Part shown: piece after piece, positions 42,145 through 51,334 of the stretch
Numbering within the stretch: the first letter of the stretch is position 1
How the letters are laid out: the number at the start of each line of letters is the position of its first letter
Assembly (NCBI RefSeq): GCF_000026105.1
Contig: NC_008027.1
Coordinates: 2,990,501 to 3,054,500 of the forward strand
Length of the DNA: 64,000 nt
From: Pseudomonas entomophila L48
Lineage (GTDB): Bacteria; Pseudomonadota; Gammaproteobacteria; Pseudomonadales; Pseudomonadaceae
Reading direction: 5' to 3'
Notes under the pieces: generated by a model
The model's database searches: none
What the model was told of the DNA's origin: nothing
What the model saw: the letters and a program-made list of their open reading frames with translations, nothing else
Position numbers and translations under genes: made by a program

Positions 42145-43509
42145 TCACAGTTTCTGGAAGGTCGGGCTCAGCCGACCGTGGGTGCTGTAGAGGGTGACCG
42201 ACACCGCCAGCAACCCGAGGATGATCAGCAGGTCGCGCCAGGACGCCTCGCCCAGCAGCGTTACCAGCAACCAGCCGGCGCCGCTGACCGCCAGCAGCGC
42301 CGGCAATGGCCACAGCGGCATGCGGTAAGGGTGTTCGCGGTCACGGCGCAGTACCCGGCTGCACAGGGCACAGGCGGCGACCACCAGGTAGATCAGCAAC
42401 AGCAGCAGCACGGTAAACGAGGTCAGTTCCTCGAGGCTGCCGGACAGGCTCAGCAATGCCGAGGGGACCGCCAGGAACAGCGTAGCCAGCCACGGCGATT
42501 CCCAGCGTGGATGGATGACGGTGAAGGCGCGGTTCAGGCCCGGCGTCCAGATCGCGTCGCGGCCACTGCTGTACACCACCCGCCCGACCTGGATGACGAT
42601 GGCGACGATGGCGTTGAACACCGAGAGGAAGATCCCGGCGCTGACCAGGCGCGCCAGGGTGGCGTTGCCATGGGCGGTGAGCAGGTAGCCGATCGGGTCG
42701 CCGCTGGCCAGCATCGCTTGCAGCGAGGGCGCGCCGATCAGCAAGGCCGCCAGCGGGATCACCTCGATCGCCACCACCACGACCAGCGACCACAGCACGG
42801 CGCGGTGCACGGTGCGCCCGCCGTCTTTCATGTCTTCGGCCAGCAGCACCGCGCCGCCGTAACCGTTGTAGGCGAACAGGGCCATGCCCACCGCGCCGAA
42901 CACCAGCGCCCAGGGGGCGGCCACCAGCGCGCCCTGTTCCATCACCTGCGGCTGCAACAGGCTGGCGACGGGCTGGCTGGCGTTGCCGAAGCCCAGCACC
43001 ACGATCACCAGCAGCGCGGCAACTTCGCAGATCAGGAACAAACCCGTGATCCAGGCGTTGAGGCGAATGTTGAGGATCCCCAGCGCGTAGCTGCCCACCA
43101 CGATCACCAGCGCAACGGCCTGGGTGTCGAAACGGGTGCCCAGGGCATTGTTGAGGTAGGTGGCTGCGCCTGCGGCCAGCACGGGAGGGATGAACAACAA
43201 CGAGGCCAGCACGGTGAGGAACGTGGCATAACCGGCCAGGCCACCGAACACGCGCTTGGCGTAGACGTACTCGCCGCCAGCAGTGCTGTGGGCGCGCCCT
43301 AGCTCGGCGTAGCACCAGGCGAACATCAGCGCCAGGGCCGCGGCCATGATGAAGGACAGGAAGGCGCCACTGCCGGCCTGCTGGATGGCGAACGGGGCGA
43401 TGACGAACACGGAACTGGCCGGGGTCACCCCCGACACGGTGATGGCGACCACGTCGAACACGCCCAGGCGCGGCTTGAGCGCGCTGGCGGGAGCTTCGCT
43501 GGAGCTCAT
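42145..43509 (-). CDS. APC-family amino acid/polyamine permease
   Basis: 454-residue permease with ~12 helices and the APC signature in helix 1 (VVAITVSGVTPASSVFVIAPF). It probably imports an amino acid, amine or small amide into the cytoplasm. It forms an operon with the P1 aminopeptidase and is divergent from a LuxR-type regulator; palindromes between them are candidate operators. The start at 43509 has AGAGGAAAAACGCC upstream. Confidence 0.92.
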   Translation of the reverse strand: MSSSEAPASALKPRLGVFDVVAITVSGVTPASSVFVIAPFAIQQAGSGAFLSFIMAAALALMFAWCYAELGRAHSTAGGEYVYAKRVFGGLAGYATFLTVLASLLFIPPVLAAGAATYLNNALGTRFDTQAVALVIVVGSYALGILNIRLNAWITGLFLICEVAALLVIVVLGFGNASQPVASLLQPQVMEQGALVAAPWALVFGAVGMALFAYNGYGGAVLLAEDMKDGGRTVHRAVLWSLVVVVAIEVIPLAALLIGAPSLQAMLASGDPIGYLLTAHGNATLARLVSAGIFLSVFNAIVAIVIQVGRVVYSSGRDAIWTPGLNRAFTVIHPRWESPWLATLFLAVPSALLSLSGSLEELTSFTVLLLLLIYLVVAACALCSRVLRRDREHPYRMPLWPLPALLAVSGAGWLLVTLLGEASWRDLLIILGLLAVSVTLYSTHGRLSPTFQKL

Positions 43510-43594
43510 GGCGTTTTTCCTCTGAATTGTTATTGATGGTGAGGGGAAAACCGGTCGCGCGGCCGCTGGACCTGGCTGGACTGTAGGCTGGTGC

Positions 43595-43613
43595 GGTAAT
43601 CGGGCCAATTACC
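43595..43613. promoter_or_regulatory. Palindrome GGTAAT-N7-ATTACC
   Basis: Inverted repeat in the divergent region between the APC permease and the LuxR gene; candidate regulator operator. Confidence 0.4.
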
Positions 43614-43615
43614 TA

Positions 43616-43632
43616 AAGGGGGTACGCCCCTT
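43616..43632. promoter_or_regulatory. Palindrome AAGGGG-N5-CCCCTT
   Basis: Second inverted repeat, 2 bp from the first; together they make a compact palindromic block upstream of both divergent genes. Confidence 0.35.
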
Positions 43633-43672
43633 GACGGAAGACAAGAAACATCCGAAGACTGGGCATGGCCAA

Positions 43673-43758
43673 TGTAGGAGCGGCTTCAGCCGCGAAGCGG
43701 GCAGTACGGTGATGGCACCGGCTTCGCCGGTGTTCGCGGCTGAAGCCGCTCCTACAGG
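43673..43758. repeat. Inverted REP pair
   Basis: Two facing REPs (43673-43697, 43733-43758) between the divergent APC and LuxR genes; the ORF extending through them upstream of the LuxR start is REP-derived and not used. Confidence 0.85.
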
Positions 43759-43804
43759 TGTGTGCCATGTCGACATAGACCGCAAATATCAGCAACGGGG
43801 CCGC

Positions 43805-44596
43805 ATGCACAACCTGTTCACCGAAACCAGCACCCACGCGGGCTTGGCCCGCACCGTCGAACAGATCGGCCAGCCGCGCTTCTGGCGCCAGTTGATCCTG
43901 CTGTTGCAGCAGTGGCTACCGTTCGACAACGCCCTGGCGATGCTCTATCCCCGCGAAGGGCTCCCCAGGGCGTTGGAAATCTACGATGCCCAAGGTGAAG
44001 GCAACCCCGAGGCCATGGCCCTCTACCTGAGCGGGCTTTACCAGCTCGACCCGTTCTACCAGGCATGCCAGGAGCACATCGGCGATGGCCTGCACCGTCT
44101 TGAAGAGGTGGCGCCGGACCAGTTCCGCCAGAGCGAGTACTACCTCAAGTATTTCCACGACCATGTGCTGGAGGATGAAGTGCAGTTCATCCTGCAGTTA
44201 GGTGAAGCCGGAGCGCTGTCACTGTCGCTGGGCACTCGCGAACGGTTCGACACGGCGCGCCACGGGTTGTTGACGGTGATCTGCCCTTGGGTGCTGGCGC
44301 TGATGGGCCAACATTGGCAGAGCCAGGCCCAACGCCCCGCCCCGGCCATGGCCAGCCAGGTGCGCGATGCCATGAGCCTGTTCGGGGCGAAGGTGTTGTC
44401 GGAGCGCGAGCTGGAGATTGCCCGGCTGATCCTGCGGGGGTATTCGTCGAAGGCTATGGCCGAACGGCTGGCGATTTCGCCGGAGACGGTCAAGGTTCAC
44501 CGTCGGCATCTATATGCCAAGCTGGATATCTCTTCGCAGCCGGAGCTGTTTTCGCTGTTCTTGCAATCGCTGGGGCATGACCCGGGGGACCCGTGA
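43805..44596 (+). CDS. LuxR-type regulator, paralogue A
   Basis: 263-residue regulator with an N-terminal domain of unknown ligand (LYPREGLPRALEIYD; QSEYYLKYFHDHVLEDEVQFIL) and a C-terminal LuxR helix-turn-helix (LSERELEIARLILRGYSSKAMAERLAISPETVKVHRR in register). It is clearly paralogous to the regulator at 47631-48479, so the two probably respond to related signals from this amine-catabolic cluster. The start ATG at 43805 has only GGGG upstream; upstream in-frame sequence is REP-derived. Confidence 0.88.
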   Translation: MHNLFTETSTHAGLARTVEQIGQPRFWRQLILLLQQWLPFDNALAMLYPREGLPRALEIYDAQGEGNPEAMALYLSGLYQLDPFYQACQEHIGDGLHRLEEVAPDQFRQSEYYLKYFHDHVLEDEVQFILQLGEAGALSLSLGTRERFDTARHGLLTVICPWVLALMGQHWQSQAQRPAPAMASQVRDAMSLFGAKVLSERELEIARLILRGYSSKAMAERLAISPETVKVHRRHLYAKLDISSQPELFSLFLQSLGHDPGDP

Positions 44597-44597
44597 A

Positions 44598-44645
44598 ATT
44601 CGCCGGCAAAGCCGCTCCTGTAGGAGCCAGCTTCGCTGGCGAACC
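44598..44645. repeat. REP pair
   Basis: Two adjoining REPs of opposite orientation between the convergent LuxR and aminotransferase genes. Confidence 0.8.
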
Positions 44646-44666
44646 GCCCTCGACCTCTTCCCTGAA

Positions 44667-46049
44667 TCAGAGCCTCCCCACCAACCGAGCCGTCCGGTTC
44701 ACGGCAATCCGAGTCTTCTCCACCAACTCGTCCAGCTCCGAACGGCTGGCCACCAACGCCGGCGCCATAATCATCCGCCCCAAGGTCGAGCGGATGATCA
44801 CCCCTTCCTCAAAGCCGAACGTGCGGCACTGCCAGGCCAGGTCGTTCTCATTGGCGAAGCGCTTGCGCGTGTTCTTGTCCTCGGCGAACTGCAACGCCGC
44901 CACCAGCCCCGCACCCTGCACCTCGCCGATCAACGGGTGATCGGCGAACACTTCACGCAAGATGCGCTGCAGGTAAGGCCCGGTATCGTCCTTGACCTGC
45001 CGCACGATCCCATCGTCACGCAACGCCTTGAGGTTGGCGATGGCAACCGCCGCCGCCACCGGGTGGCCGGAATAGGTCAGGCCATGGGCGAACACCCCGC
45101 CCCGCTCCACCAACGCCTCGGCGATGCGCTTGCTCAGCACCAGGCCGCCCATGGGCACATAGCCGCTGGTCAGACCCTTGGCGATAGACAGGGTGTCTGG
45201 CTCGAAGCCGAAATGCTGGTGGGCGAACCACTCGCCGGTGCGCCCGAAGCCGCCGATCACCTCGTCGGCGCACAGCAGCACGTCGTACTGGCGACAGATG
45301 CGCTGGATCTCGGGCCAGTAGCTTTCCGGCGGGAAGATCATGCCACCGGCACCCTGGAACGGCTCGGCGATGAAGCCCGCGACGTTCTCGGCGCCCAGTT
45401 CGAGGATCTTTTCTTCGAGTTGCAAGGCGCAACGACGGCCGAACTCGGCCGGCGTCAGCTCACCGCCCTCGGCGAACCAGTAAGGCTCGTCGATGTGCGC
45501 GACGTCCGGAATCAGCCCGCCCATCTCGTGCATGAACTTCATGCCGCCCAGCGCCGTGGCTGCCAGGGTCGAGCCGTGATAGCCGTTCCAGCGGCCGATC
45601 ATGATCTTCTTCTGCGGCTTGCCGACCACTTGCCAGTAGCGGCGCACGGTACGGATCAACACCTCGTTGGCCTCGGAGCCGGAGTTGGTGTAGATCGCAT
45701 GGCTGTAATGCCCCGGCAGCAGGCTGAACAGCAGCTCGGAGAGCTCGATCACCGCCGGGTGGGTGGTGTGGAAGAACATGTTGTAGTAGGCGAGCTGGTC
45801 CATCTGCGCTGCGGCGGCCGCGGTCAGGTCCTTGCGACCGTAGCCGAGCTGGGTGCACCACAGGCCGGACATGCCGTCCAGGTAGCGACGGCCGTCGTTG
45901 TCCCACAGGTACAGGCCTTCACCGCGGGTAATGACCCTCGGGCCTTCGGCGTTGAGTGCCTTCTGGTCGAGGAAGGCATGGATGTGGTGGGCCGCGTCGC
46001 TGGCCTGGTAGTCGCGGGTGTCGCGCTTGGGCGAGAAAGGTGCGTTCAT
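44667..46049 (-). CDS. Class III (omega-amino acid/polyamine) aminotransferase
   Basis: 460-residue PLP-dependent aminotransferase of the omega-amino-acid:pyruvate type, related to SpuC. The Schiff-base Lys is in SIAKGLTSGYVPMGG; the PLP-binding Asp is in LLCADEVIGGFGRTG, and TNSGSEANEVLIR is the phosphate-binding loop. It moves an amino group from a terminal amine or omega-amino acid to pyruvate, giving an aldehyde for the co-encoded dehydrogenase. It is 22 bp after the aldehyde dehydrogenase gene, so they form an operon. The start has GAGGAGAACAACA before ATG. The exact substrate is unknown. Confidence 0.93.
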   Translation of the reverse strand: MNAPFSPKRDTRDYQASDAAHHIHAFLDQKALNAEGPRVITRGEGLYLWDNDGRRYLDGMSGLWCTQLGYGRKDLTAAAAAQMDQLAYYNMFFHTTHPAVIELSELLFSLLPGHYSHAIYTNSGSEANEVLIRTVRRYWQVVGKPQKKIMIGRWNGYHGSTLAATALGGMKFMHEMGGLIPDVAHIDEPYWFAEGGELTPAEFGRRCALQLEEKILELGAENVAGFIAEPFQGAGGMIFPPESYWPEIQRICRQYDVLLCADEVIGGFGRTGEWFAHQHFGFEPDTLSIAKGLTSGYVPMGGLVLSKRIAEALVERGGVFAHGLTYSGHPVAAAVAIANLKALRDDGIVRQVKDDTGPYLQRILREVFADHPLIGEVQGAGLVAALQFAEDKNTRKRFANENDLAWQCRTFGFEEGVIIRSTLGRMIMAPALVASRSELDELVEKTRIAVNRTARLVGRL

Positions 46050-46071
46050 TGTTGTTCTCCTCGGGTGAATG

Positions 46072-47562
46072 TCAGCGCAGCTGGATCCAGGTGGTCTTGA
46101 GCTGGGTGTACTTGTCGAACGAATGCAGCGAGAGGTCACGGCCGAAGCCGGACTGGCGGCCGCCACCGAACGGCACGGTGACGTCCAGGGCGTCGACGGT
46201 GTTGACCGACACGGTGCCGGCCTTCAGGCGCCGGGCCACGCGGTGGGCACGGTTGAGGTCGTCGCTCCACACCGACGCGGCCAGGCCATAGATACTGTCG
46301 TTTGCCAGGGCGATGGCCTGGTCCTCGTCATCGAAGGCGCTGACCGCCAGCACCGGGCCGAAGACTTCTTCGCGGGCCAGGGCCATGTCCTGGCGCACAC
46401 CGGTGAAGATCGTCGGCGTGATGAAGTTCTGCGAACCGTTCACGCTCAAGCGCTCACCGCCACACAGCAGGCGCGCGCCCTCCTCCCGGGCCTGGCCGAT
46501 GGCAGCTTCTATACGCGCAGTCTGGGTGGCATCGACGATGGCGCCGGCGCGGCTTGCCGGGTCGAGCGGGTCGCCCGGCAACCATTCGCGGGCCTTCAGC
46601 GCCAGGCGCTCGACGAATTCATCGTGGATCGAGCGGTGCACGTACAGCCGCGAGTTCGCCGAGCACACCTCACCCTGGTTGAAGAAGATGCCGAAGGCAG
46701 CTTTCTGCGCCGCCAGGTCGAGGTCGCGACAGTCGTCGAACACCAGGTTCGGGCTCTTGCCACCGCACTCCAGCCACACCTGCTTGAGGTTCGACTGCGC
46801 CGCGTACTGCATGAAGTACTTGCCCACCTGGGTGGAGCCGGTGAACACCAGGCAGTCCACGTCCGGGTGCAGGCCCAGGGCACGCCCAGCCGTTTCACCG
46901 AGGCCAGGCACCACGTTGAGCACGCCTTCCGGCAGCCCGGCCTCCAGCGCCAGCTCGGCCAGGCGCAGCGCCGAGAACGGCGATTGCTCGGCGGGCTTGA
47001 GCACCACGCTGTTGCCTGCGGCCAGCGCCGGGGCGACCTTCCAGGCGGCCATGTCCAGCGGGAAGTTCCACGGCACCACCGCACCGACCACCCCCAGCGG
47101 CTCCCGGCTGATCATCGCCACGGCGCTGCTGGCGGTGGGCGCGACCTGATCGTAGAGCTTGTCCAGTGCCTCGCCGTACCAGGCGAACACCTGGGCCGCG
47201 CCGGGCACATCGATGCTGTAGGCGTCCATCACCGGCTTGCCCATGTTCAGCGAGTCGAGCAGCGCCAACTCCTCACGATGGGCCAGCATCAATTCGGCCA
47301 GGCGCAGCAACACCCGCTTGCGCTCGCCCGGTGCCATGCGCGCCCAGGGCCCCTGCTCGAACGCACGCCGGGCCGCGCGCACCGCCAGGTCGACCTCGCT
47401 GTCGGCGCAGGCGGCAACCTCGGCCAGGCACTGGTTGGTCGCCGGGTTGATGGCGGCAAAGGTGACGCCGTCACGGGCCGCGACCGGGCGCCCGTCGATC
47501 AACGCAGTGGTGATGAAGCTTTGCCGTGCAGCGCGCTGCTGCCAATCGCTTTTCGTATGCAC
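46072..47562 (-). CDS. NAD(P)+ aldehyde dehydrogenase (amino-aldehyde type)
   Basis: 496-residue aldehyde dehydrogenase close in length and layout to PuuC-type gamma-glutamyl-aminobutyraldehyde dehydrogenases. The catalytic Cys is in NQGEVCSANSRLY, the general base Glu in WLECGGKSPN and the cofactor loop in FTGSTQVGKYF. The GTG start at 47562 is chosen because GGAGGGGAGA precedes it at good spacing; a TTG nine codons upstream is weaker. It lies in an operon with the aminotransferase, whose aldehyde product it would oxidise to the acid. Confidence 0.93.
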   Translation of the reverse strand: MHTKSDWQQRAARQSFITTALIDGRPVAARDGVTFAAINPATNQCLAEVAACADSEVDLAVRAARRAFEQGPWARMAPGERKRVLLRLAELMLAHREELALLDSLNMGKPVMDAYSIDVPGAAQVFAWYGEALDKLYDQVAPTASSAVAMISREPLGVVGAVVPWNFPLDMAAWKVAPALAAGNSVVLKPAEQSPFSALRLAELALEAGLPEGVLNVVPGLGETAGRALGLHPDVDCLVFTGSTQVGKYFMQYAAQSNLKQVWLECGGKSPNLVFDDCRDLDLAAQKAAFGIFFNQGEVCSANSRLYVHRSIHDEFVERLALKAREWLPGDPLDPASRAGAIVDATQTARIEAAIGQAREEGARLLCGGERLSVNGSQNFITPTIFTGVRQDMALAREEVFGPVLAVSAFDDEDQAIALANDSIYGLAASVWSDDLNRAHRVARRLKAGTVSVNTVDALDVTVPFGGGRQSGFGRDLSLHSFDKYTQLKTTWIQLR

Positions 47563-47630
47563 GCAGGTCTCCCCTCCGGCCACACGCAAGGCCGGTGATT
47601 GTCGTTATATGGATGCGGTGTAGCGGTGGT

Positions 47631-48479
47631 TCAGCGCCGTCGCAGGTAGCTTTCCAGCGGGTCCTTGCTCAGGCCTTCCTGGGCCTGGGCGAGCGAGGCG
47701 ATGAACAGTGAGAACAGCTCGGCCTGGGTGGCGATGTCGAGCTTGGCGTAGAGGTTCTTGCGGTGGGTCTTGACGGTGTCTTCGCTGATGCCCAGGCGCT
47801 CGGCCAGCGAGCGCGTGGAATGGCCGCGCAACAGGTACTGGGCGATATGGCATTCGCGCTCGGTGAGCAGCGACGAACCGAAATTGTTCAGCGCCGCGCT
47901 GATCTGCCGCCCCAGCGCACTCTCGAAGCGCCCGCCCAGTGCCTCGGCGTCCAGGTGCCCCCAGTGCCGGCGCACCACCGCCACCACCCAGGCGGCGATG
48001 CACTTGAGCTCGGCCACCTGGCGACTGCCCAGGCGCCGGGTGCTGCCCAGGGCCACGGCGATGGACAGCTGGGCGTCCAGCGGCACCAGGTAGTTGAGTT
48101 CGTCTTCCAGGTGGGCGTGGCGGTAGAACGCGGTGTAGTACTCGCTGCGGGTGAAGTGGTCGGGGGCGACATCGCTCAGGCGGTAGCAGCCGGCGACCAC
48201 GCCGTCCATGCAGGCACGGTAGAACGGGCACAGCAGGTAGTAGCCTTCCAGGTACTTTTGCACATTGCCTTCGGGCAGCCACGGACCGTCTTCGTCCTTG
48301 GCGAACAGTGCCGAGGGCAGGCCCTTGCGCGGATACAGGAACACCGTGATCGCCTGGCACGGCGCCAACTGGTTGAGCGCGGCGAACAGTGCCTCGACGA
48401 AACCGGGCGTGCCGATGGCATCGACCACGCGGGCCATCCGGGCGTACCAGTCGGGTGAGTTCAGCTGGGCGTTGCTCAT
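47631..48479 (-). CDS. LuxR-type regulator, paralogue B
   Basis: 282-residue regulator, paralogous to the one at 43805-44596 (FLYPRKGLPSALF, DVAPDHFTRSEYYTAFYRHAHLEDEL), with a C-terminal LuxR helix-turn-helix (LLTERECHIAQYLLRGHSTRSLAERLGISEDTVKTHRK in register). It lies upstream of the aldehyde dehydrogenase gene on the same strand (68 bp), either first in that operon or autoregulated. No LuxI partner is near. The ligand may be an amine or aldehyde from the pathway, which is inferred. Confidence 0.88.
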   Translation of the reverse strand: MSNAQLNSPDWYARMARVVDAIGTPGFVEALFAALNQLAPCQAITVFLYPRKGLPSALFAKDEDGPWLPEGNVQKYLEGYYLLCPFYRACMDGVVAGCYRLSDVAPDHFTRSEYYTAFYRHAHLEDELNYLVPLDAQLSIAVALGSTRRLGSRQVAELKCIAAWVVAVVRRHWGHLDAEALGGRFESALGRQISAALNNFGSSLLTERECHIAQYLLRGHSTRSLAERLGISEDTVKTHRKNLYAKLDIATQAELFSLFIASLAQAQEGLSKDPLESYLRRR

Positions 48480-48911
48480 TATTATCGTCCCCGCCAGGGT
48501 GAGTACTGGACGGGATTGTTTCATGGGGACGAGGGAGCGGCTATCACCCTTCGGGGTGAGCGTGAGAACGCGCCTCGCCATTGCGGCGCCTGCACGGTCC
48601 CTGTGGGAGCGGCCTTGCCGAGGCGTCGGACCGGACGGAAAGGGCCGCAAAGCGGCCCCGGGGATCTTCGCTCAGGATTGAAATCCTGGGGCTGCTACGC
48701 AGCCCTTTCGCGACACAAGGCCGCTCCCACAGGTGACGCGCTATTGCTACAGTGCCGCATCGGGCCAGGAATGCGCGAAACGATAAAAATGCACGGCAAC
48801 CCTGCAGATTTGCCAATTGTGCAGGGCAAATTTGCATGACAGGATCCAGCGACCCGCCCGCGCATTCCAGGACTTCACTTGGAAAATCAATAACAAAGCA
48901 GGGAGACCGCG
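48480..48911. other. 432-bp divergent intergenic region
   Basis: Between the LuxR gene and the valine-type catabolic genes. It holds two REP-like copies around 48599-48732 and a short tail before the next gene. No gene is supported. Confidence 0.5.
48599..48732. repeat. Inverted REP pair
   Basis: CCTGTGGGAGCGGCCTTG... at 48599 and its inverted partner CAAGGCCGCTCCCACAGG ending at 48732 enclose ~90 bp that includes further short inverted repeats (GGGGCCGC-type). Confidence 0.75.
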
Positions 48912-49982
48912 ATGACCGCGCACGCTCAACCCTCGGCAACGGATCAGGTACTGGCCGAGGTCCGCAATCACATCGGCCACCTCACCCTAAACCGTCCCGC
49001 CGGCCTCAACGCTCTCACCCTGGAGATGGTACGCAGCCTGCAGCGCCATCTTGACCAATGGGCCCAGGACCCACAGGTACATGCCGTGATGCTTCGTGGC
49101 GAAGGCCCCAAGGGCTTCTGCGCCGGAGGCGATATCCGCTCGCTGCACGACAGTTTCAAGGCCGGTGAGACGCTTCACGAAGACTTCTTTGTCGAGGAAT
49201 ATGCCCTCGATCTGTGCATCCACCGTTACCGCAAGCCGGTGCTGGTACTGATGGACGGTTTCACCCTCGGTGGCGGCATGGGCCTGGCCCAGGGCTGCGA
49301 CCTGCGCATCGTCACCGAGCGCAGCCGGTTGGGCATGCCCGAAGTGGGCATCGGCTACTTCCCGGACGTCGGCGGTAGCTACTTCCTCTCCCGCGCGCCG
49401 GGCGAGCTGGGTATCTACCTCGGTGTCAGCGGCAGCCAGATCAAGGCGGCCGATGCCCTCTACTGCGGCCTGGCCGACTGGTACCTGGACAGCGAAAAGC
49501 TCACGGCCCTGGATGACGGGCTCGATCGCCTGAGCTTCGGCACCAGCCCGCTCAAGGACCTTCAAGGCCTGCTGGCCGGCCTGGGCACCCAGGCGCTGGA
49601 AGACGCGCCGCTGGCCAAACTGCGCCCGGTGATCGACCACTTCTTCGCCCTGCCCGACCTGCCAAGCATCCTCGAGCAGTTGCGCGCCGTGGCCATCGGC
49701 GACAGCCGCCAGTGGGCGCTGGACACCGCCGACCTGCTGGACACCCGCTCCCCCCTGGCCATGGCCGTGACCCTGGAACTGCTGCGCCGTGGCCGCCACC
49801 TGGCGCTGGAAGACTGCTTCGCCATGGAGCTGCACATCGACCGCCAGTGGTTCGAATACGGCGATATCATCGAAGGCGTACGCGCCCTGATCATCGACAA
49901 GGACAAGCAGCCGCGCTGGAACCCGCCTACCCTGGCAGGCCTGACTGCCCAGCGGGTCGACCAATTCTTCGAAGGCCTGTGA
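48912..49982 (+). CDS. 3-hydroxyisobutyryl-CoA hydrolase-type enzyme
   Basis: 356-residue crotonase-fold protein of the HIBCH group, longer than simple enoyl-CoA hydratases. The oxyanion-hole motif is [11 protein letters not shown]; catalytic acidic residues lie in [14 protein letters not shown], as in 3-hydroxyisobutyryl-CoA hydrolases. It releases free 3-hydroxyisobutyrate in valine breakdown. It is directly followed (16 bp) by an acyl-CoA dehydrogenase, the enzyme two steps earlier in that pathway. The start is preceded by GGGAGACCGCG. Confidence 0.88.
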   Translation: MTAHAQPSATDQVLAEVRNHIGHLTLNRPAGLNALTLEMVRSLQRHLDQWAQDPQVHAVMLRGEGPKGFCAGGDIRSLHDSFKAGETLHEDFFVEEYALDLCIHRYRKPVLVLMDGFTLGGGMGLAQGCDLRIVTERSRLGMPEVGIGYFPDVGGSYFLSRAPGELGIYLGVSGSQIKAADALYCGLADWYLDSEKLTALDDGLDRLSFGTSPLKDLQGLLAGLGTQALEDAPLAKLRPVIDHFFALPDLPSILEQLRAVAIGDSRQWALDTADLLDTRSPLAMAVTLELLRRGRHLALEDCFAMELHIDRQWFEYGDIIEGVRALIIDKDKQPRWNPPTLAGLTAQRVDQFFEGL

Positions 49983-49998
49983 GCCCGGGAGTACACAG

Positions 49999-51150
49999 AT
50001 GCAAGACCTTGAACTGAGCGAAGAGCAGATCATGATCCGCGACATGGCCCGGGACTTTGCCCGCGGCGAGATCGCGCCCCATGCCCAGGCCTGGGAGAAG
50101 GTCGGCTGGATCGACGACGAGGTGGTGCGCAAGATGGGCGAGCTGGGCCTGCTCGGCATGGTCGCCCCGGAGCAGTTCGGCGGCAGCTACACCGACTACG
50201 TGGCCTATGCCCTGGCGGTCGAGGAAATCTCCGCCGGCGACGGCGCCATCGGCGCGCTGATGAGCATCCACAACTCGGTGGGCTGCGGGCCGCTGCTGGC
50301 CTACGGCACCCCAGAACAGCAGCAGGCCTGGCTGCCCAGGCTGGCCACCGGCGAGGTGATCGGCTGCTTCTGCCTGACCGAGCCCCAGGCCGGTTCCGAG
50401 GCGCACAACCTGCGCACCCGCGCCGAGCTGGTCGATGGGCAGTGGGTGATCAATGGCGCCAAGCAGTTCGTCAGCAATGCGCGCCGGGCCAAGCTGGCCA
50501 TCGTGTTTGCCGTGACCGATCCGGAGCTGGGCAAGAAAGGCCTGTCGGCGTTTCTGGTCCCCACCGACAACCCGGGGTTCAAGGTCGACCGCAGCGAGCA
50601 CAAGATGGGGATCCGCGCCTCCGATACTTGTGCCGTGACCCTGGACAATTGCCGTATCCCCGCCGCCAACCTGCTCGGCGAACGCGGTAAGGGCCTGGCC
50701 ATCGCCCTGTCCAACCTGGAGGGCGGGCGCATCGGTATCGCCGCCCAGGCGCTGGGCATCGCCCGCGCGGCGTTCGAGGCGGCGCTGGTCTATTCCCGTG
50801 ACCGCATCCAGTTCGGCAAGCCGATCAACGAACACCAGAGCATCGCCAACCTGCTGGCCGACATGCAGGTACAGATCAATGCCGCACGCTTGTTGATCCT
50901 GCATGCCGCACGCCTGCGAACCGCAGGCAAGCCGTGCCTGTCGGAGGCTTCGCAGGCCAAGCTGTTCGCTTCGGAGATGGCCGAGCGGGTGTGCTCCATG
51001 GCCATCCAGGTGCATGGGGGGTATGGGTACCTTGAAGACTATCCGGTGGAGAAATACTACCGGGATGCGCGGATCACCCAGATCTACGAAGGGTCCAGCG
51101 AGATCCAGCGCATGCTGATCGCGCGGGAGCTGAAGCACTATCCGTTGTGA
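49999..51150 (+). CDS. Acyl-CoA dehydrogenase, isobutyryl/short-branched type
   Basis: 383-residue FAD acyl-CoA dehydrogenase. Features are [13 protein letters not shown] (FAD/substrate loop), [19 protein letters not shown] and the C-terminal catalytic Glu in [18 protein letters not shown]. Electrons go to ETF. Pairing with the hydrolase gene suggests isobutyryl-CoA as substrate in valine degradation; 2-methylbutyryl-CoA is possible. Confidence 0.92.
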   Translation: MQDLELSEEQIMIRDMARDFARGEIAPHAQAWEKVGWIDDEVVRKMGELGLLGMVAPEQFGGSYTDYVAYALAVEEISAGDGAIGALMSIHNSVGCGPLLAYGTPEQQQAWLPRLATGEVIGCFCLTEPQAGSEAHNLRTRAELVDGQWVINGAKQFVSNARRAKLAIVFAVTDPELGKKGLSAFLVPTDNPGFKVDRSEHKMGIRASDTCAVTLDNCRIPAANLLGERGKGLAIALSNLEGGRIGIAAQALGIARAAFEAALVYSRDRIQFGKPINEHQSIANLLADMQVQINAARLLILHAARLRTAGKPCLSEASQAKLFASEMAERVCSMAIQVHGGYGYLEDYPVEKYYRDARITQIYEGSSEIQRMLIARELKHYPL

Positions 51151-51152
51151 GC

Positions 51153-51212
51153 CCATTCGCCAGCAAGCTGGCTCCTACCCCGGACCGTAGGAGCCAGCCT
51201 TGCTGGCGAATG
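51153..51212. repeat. Inverted REP pair
   Basis: Two facing REPs with a short loop right after the acyl-CoA dehydrogenase stop; a likely terminator or mRNA-end structure. Confidence 0.85.
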
Positions 51213-51334
51213 CAAGGCGCAGCCTTGCCCGCCGCACCCGACTAGACTCAATGGACGACACCCTGGCCGCAACGCACGGCCAAGGCCAGACAGACCAGGC
51301 ATGAACGGGGGGCTGCCACACGTGGAGGTGTGCG

